Source: Bacteroidales bacterium GP3 (GTDB taxonomy: Bacteria; Bacteroidota; Bacteroidia; Bacteroidales; Muribaculaceae). From it: a stretch of DNA of 9,141 bases. The translations under genes and the position numbers were made by a program. A model generated the notes under the pieces. The model was not told the origin of the DNA. It did no database searches and was given only the letters and a program-made list of their open reading frames with translations. Positions 6,275 through 9,141 of the stretch are shown one piece after another (positions within the stretch are counted from its first letter, which is position 1; every line of letters begins with the position of its first letter). The DNA is taken from contig DAAK01000184.1 in the NCBI GenBank assembly GCA_001701075.1, positions 1 through 9,141 on the forward strand. Direction: 5' to 3'.

Positions 6275-7488
6275 CGTTTAATTTTTCTATTTTTTAATTT
6301 TAATATTCCAGTGACATACAAGATAGTGTCAGAGAGTGGCAAGATGCTCCAAAGCATTGGCCAAACAGCTGAATTAGCTACCTGAGCCACAAGTCCAAAT
6401 CCCATCATGATAGTCAATGCCAAAGCTGCCACAATATTGTAGATGGCCATGACATTTAAGGGTATCCTCCACTTCTTGAGCCAAATCCCAACAGCCACCA
6501 CAAATTGAAGCGGATTAAGCCAGAATATCAGCAGGTTGGGCGACGTGGCCTCATGCTCTGAAAAGAATACAAGGAATGTCACTATGCACCCTGCAATTCC
6601 AGCAACAAAGAAATAGAGGGAAATCCACCATTTCCAAAGTTTCCTTTTGAAAATATAAGCAAACAGTGTGCCAAAACTCAAGAGCAACATCACCACGCCA
6701 ACTGCCATAGGAGTAAGATACCATGGAGTAGGAGGAAGCGTAGCGTCTAAATAGCCCGGGAAAAGCACGTTGGTTTGGCTTACAAGGTATTCACCACCGA
6801 TTAAGGCTTGCGCCAACTTAGCCTCAAGCACTGGGGGTGCAAAAGTATCCTCATCTTTTGCAAGAGGATAGTCAAGACCACTGCCGAGAACAAGATCAAT
6901 ACCGAACTGATACCAGGGATAGTTGCGATGGAAATGCCTCATTTCCGAGCGGAAAGTAGGGAAATAGAGGGTGTCGGGAAGATTTATTTCCCTTTCTGTA
7001 GCCTGAGTGACCCTTTTCCAGGGACGCGTGGCACAATTGTCGCGCACATAGTTATAACGATACACTCTGTTGTCCGGGAGGGACTCTGTTTGCAGAAGTT
7101 TGCGCAGATTCCGGGCTTCTTCCTGAGTGAGCGACAGCACCTGCTCAGTGACACGCGAACCGCGCCTCACGTATGTAGGCATAAAGCGTTCGAAACGGTA
7201 GCCATAGACCATATAGTCGGTCTCCCCCTTGCAAAATCGGTAGATGAAATTGGGAGAAGTGAAGTCAAAAATTCCATAGTTCCATATGGAATCCATCTTC
7301 TCGCTGCGTATGCGGATTGCAGCATGACCGCAAAGCTCATAGACATCGGGCCCCGGATCGCACGTCAGTATACTAACAGTAAGGTCTTCCCCGTCGATGT
7401 CGGAGAAGACTGAATCAGTCCTCTCCTGAGCTATCACGCTGCAGGAGAGGGATAAAATCATTATCAATATCCGTACTAATCGGTTCAT
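6271..7488 (-). CDS. lnb: Lipoprotein N-acyltransferase Lnb (DUF4105 protein)
   Basis: A 405-residue protein matching the DUF4105 family, whose Bacteroides member was assigned as Lnb, the enzyme that adds the N-terminal acyl chain to lipoproteins in organisms lacking Lnt. Residues 1-20 form a signal peptide (likely cut at VIA-Q). The periplasmic domain (about 35-245) carries YELCGHAAIRI with His55, NYGIFDF (70-76) and YVRDNCATRPW with Cys152; this His/Cys pair is the probable catalytic set of an NlpC/papain-like fold. Five hydrophobic helices follow (about 259-280, 287-310, 319-337, 343-368, 375-397), matching the family's five-helix C-terminal domain. The ATG shares one base with the asnS stop (TAATG), and its own TGA overlaps the next start, so it is coupled on both sides. 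Family call is strong; the specific activity is by homology. Confidence 0.88.
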   Translation of the reverse strand: MNRLVRILIMILSLSCSVIAQERTDSVFSDIDGEDLTVSILTCDPGPDVYELCGHAAIRIRSEKMDSIWNYGIFDFTSPNFIYRFCKGETDYMVYGYRFERFMPTYVRRGSRVTEQVLSLTQEEARNLRKLLQTESLPDNRVYRYNYVRDNCATRPWKRVTQATEREINLPDTLYFPTFRSEMRHFHRNYPWYQFGIDLVLGSGLDYPLAKDEDTFAPPVLEAKLAQALIGGEYLVSQTNVLFPGYLDATLPPTPWYLTPMAVGVVMLLLSFGTLFAYIFKRKLWKWWISLYFFVAGIAGCIVTFLVFFSEHEATSPNLLIFWLNPLQFVVAVGIWLKKWRIPLNVMAIYNIVAALALTIMMGFGLVAQVANSAVWPMLWSILPLSDTILYVTGILKLKNRKIKR

Positions 7489-8885
7489 TAGAACTCGCAG
7501 TTGTTCGGATAGCGTGGGAATGGGATTACGTCGCGGATATTCTGCATACCGGTGACGAACAGTATGAGACGCTCAAAACCGAGACCGAAACCTGAGTGAG
7601 GCACAGTACCATACTTGCGGGTATCAAGATACCAGTCCATACCTTCCAGACCCTGGTCGGCCATACGCTGCTTAAGCTTTTCGTAGTTTTCCTCACGCTG
7701 GCTGCCGCCGATGATCTCTCCAATCTTCGGGAAGAGAACGTCCATGGCACGCACAGTCTTTCCATCGTCGTTGAGCTTCATATAGAAAGCCTTGATCTCC
7801 TTTGGATAGTCGGTAAGGATCACCGGCTTCTTGAAATGCTGCTCCACGAGGTAGCGTTCATGCTCAGAAGCGAGGTCAACACCCCAGTAAACCGGGAACT
7901 CAAATTTCTTGCCGCTCTCTTCAAGAATCTTGATGCCTTCTGTGTAAGGGAGACGTACGAAATCATTATTGACCACAAAATTAAGTCGATCAATAAGTTC
8001 TTTGTCAAAGTGTTCAGCAAGGAACTCTATGTCGTCGCGACAATGCTCAAGAGCATAGGAGATACAGAACTTCACAAATTCCTCAGCGAGATCCATATTT
8101 TCCTCAATCTCATAGAATGCCATTTCCGGTTCGATCATCCAGAACTCGGAGAGGTGGCGCGGTGTGTTGGAGTTTTCAGCACGGAAAGTAGGACCGAAAG
8201 TATAGATGCATCCAAGAGCAGTTGCACCAAGTTCACCTTCGAGCTGACCGCTTACAGTCAGTGAAGCCATTTTCCCGAAGAAATCCTGAGAGTAGTCTAC
8301 TTTTCCTTCCTTATCTTTCGGAAGCTCATCGAGAGGAAGGGTAGTCACCTGAAACTGAGCACCGGCACCCTCACAGTCAGAAGCTGTAATGAGCGGAGTA
8401 TGGAAATAATAGAATCCCTTATCATTGAAAAACTTGTGGATAGCATAAGCCAATGCGTGGCGAATGCGGAGCACGGCACCAAAAGTATTGGTGCGTGGAC
8501 GCAGATGAGCTATCTCACGGAGGAATTCCAGAGAGTGACCTTTCTTCTGAAGGGGATAATCAGCCACGCTTGCAGTGCCGTAGATTTCAATTTCATCAGC
8601 CTGCACCTCGATGGCCTGCCCTTTGCCCTGGGAAGCAACAGCATGACCCTGGACATGGATTGAGGCACCGGTGGTCACATCCTTGAGAGAATCTTCCGGA
8701 ATCTTGGCGAAATCCACCACGATCTGGATGTTCTTGATCGATGATCCGTCGTTGAGGGCAATGAAAGCCACATTTTTGTTGCCACGGCGGGTGCGAACCC
8801 AGCCTTTGACATCCACTTCTGTGCCGATATATTTATCAGGATCGGCAAGAAGAGCCTTGACGGTTGTACGTTTGATATCTTGCAT
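7488..8885 (-). CDS. asnS: Asparaginyl-tRNA synthetase
   Basis: AsnRS, a cytoplasmic class IIb synthetase that charges tRNA-Asn with asparagine. The 465-residue product matches E. coli AsnRS (466) almost end to end. It has an N-terminal OB-fold anticodon-binding domain with VKGWVRTRR (about 26-34), REIAHLRPRTN (123-133), class II motif 1 around TPLITASDCEGAG (163-175), motif 2 around FGPTFRAENSN (230-240), VYWGVDLASEHERYL (332-346), GEIIGGSQRE (389-398) and motif 3 HSGFGLGFERL (430-440). The ATG at 8883-8885 is chosen because the reading frame can be extended only to a TTG at 8907-8909, which would add eight unconserved residues and overlap the preceding gene. With the ATG, the gap to the pseudouridine synthase stop is 16 bp, suggesting co-transcription. 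Confidence 0.98.
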   Translation of the reverse strand: MQDIKRTTVKALLADPDKYIGTEVDVKGWVRTRRGNKNVAFIALNDGSSIKNIQIVVDFAKIPEDSLKDVTTGASIHVQGHAVASQGKGQAIEVQADEIEIYGTASVADYPLQKKGHSLEFLREIAHLRPRTNTFGAVLRIRHALAYAIHKFFNDKGFYYFHTPLITASDCEGAGAQFQVTTLPLDELPKDKEGKVDYSQDFFGKMASLTVSGQLEGELGATALGCIYTFGPTFRAENSNTPRHLSEFWMIEPEMAFYEIEENMDLAEEFVKFCISYALEHCRDDIEFLAEHFDKELIDRLNFVVNNDFVRLPYTEGIKILEESGKKFEFPVYWGVDLASEHERYLVEQHFKKPVILTDYPKEIKAFYMKLNDDGKTVRAMDVLFPKIGEIIGGSQREENYEKLKQRMADQGLEGMDWYLDTRKYGTVPHSGFGLGFERLILFVTGMQNIRDVIPFPRYPNNCEF

Positions 8886-8901
8886 TTTGGTTTGATTTGA
8901 G

Positions 8902-9141
8902 TTATTCAAAAGAGCCCATGCGGAGGAAGTTCACTTCTTCCTGAGTGAGGTATCTCCAGCGGCCACGTGGGAGGTTTTTCTTTGTGAGGCCTGCGAAGTA
9001 AACGCGGTCGAGCTTAGTCACACGGTAGCCAAGATGCTCGAAGATACGACGAACGATGCGGTTGCGTCCGCTGTGGATTTCAATACCGGCCTGGTTTCTG
9101 TCGGTATCATTAGCGTAGGAGATGGCATCAGCATGGATTTC
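8902..9141 (-). CDS. RsuA/RluB-family rRNA pseudouridine synthase, C-terminal part
   Basis: Seventy-nine C-terminal residues and a TAA stop (8902-8904) are inside the window; the gene continues past the right edge. It is not an intact open frame here, so I translated it directly from the minus strand. The segment EIHSGRNRIVRRIFEHLGY followed by a V-x-x-L-x-R-V stretch, then LPRGRWRYLTQEEV, matches the C-terminal end of the RsuA/RluB/RluF family, which isomerises single uridines in ribosomal RNA. The catalytic Asp and any N-terminal S4 domain lie outside. The 'L-P-x-G-x-W-R-x-L-T' ending is most like RluB (23S rRNA), but the subfamily cannot be fixed from this fragment. Truncation is by the window edge, not biological. 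Confidence 0.88.
   Translation of the reverse strand, partial: EIHADAISYANDTDRNQAGIEIHSGRNRIVRRIFEHLGYRVTKLDRVYFAGLTKKNLPRGRWRYLTQEEVNFLRMGSFE

Noticed and set aside
6808..7413. A 201-codon plus-strand open frame opposite lnb
   Set aside because: It overlaps the conserved periplasmic domain of Lnb in antisense and has no recognisable features; treated as a shadow.
7596..8264. A 222-codon plus-strand open frame opposite asnS
   Set aside because: It is fully antisense to highly conserved AsnRS sequence and has no recognisable domain or start context of its own.
8883..8909. Upstream TTG start for asnS giving an eight-residue longer protein
   Set aside because: The extension is not found in AsnRS, would overlap the pseudouridine synthase stop, and an ATG fits the family N-terminus.

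Overview
All genes in this window lie on the minus strand, and it reads as core chromosome of a member of the Bacteroidales. The family Muribaculaceae is possible but not proven. Evidence for the order: a SecA of about 1170 residues with the family-typical insertions, a DUF4105/Lnb protein, a PafA-family exported protein, GYF_2-domain membrane proteins, A-rich leaders without clear Shine-Dalgarno sites, and a TAnnTTTG-type -7 promoter element. I see no tRNA, rRNA, CRISPR array, insertion sequence or phage gene.

In transcription order (right to left) there are two tight gene blocks. Block 1 begins beyond the right edge. It holds the C-terminal end of an RsuA/RluB-type rRNA pseudouridine synthase (8902-9141), asparaginyl-tRNA synthetase asnS (7488-8885), a DUF4105 protein recognised as the lipoprotein N-acyltransferase Lnb (6271-7488), and a secreted PafA-type alkaline-phosphatase-superfamily protein (4697-6274). 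The gap between the first two is 16 bp. The next two junctions overlap by 1 bp (TAATG) and 4 bp (ATGA), so this looks like one translationally coupled operon.

A 174-bp spacer (4523-4696) follows. It holds eight copies of a CATAAT(G/T) heptamer, a small hairpin, and a likely -7 box for the next gene. It is the only sizeable non-coding stretch.

Block 2 is secA (1007-4522), a GYF_2 plus CD225/dispanin-like two-helix membrane protein (435-1010), and a GYF_2 protein with a C-terminal membrane anchor (8-430). The secA junction is an ATGA overlap and the next gap is 4 bp. The block ends at a 10-bp-stem hairpin that includes the last stop codon (1-29).

The shared theme is the cell envelope: SecA drives export, Lnb finishes lipoproteins, and the PafA-like protein and two GYF_2 proteins are exported or membrane-bound. 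The strongest unusual observation is that the PafA-like protein keeps the fold signature but appears to have lost the nucleophile, the substrate-binding residues and all but one metal ligand, so it is probably a pseudoenzyme. Other points are the heptamer array over the secA promoter, the coupling of two GYF_2 membrane proteins to secA, and a DETD in place of DEVD in the SecA Walker B motif. I found no clear wholly new multi-gene system.
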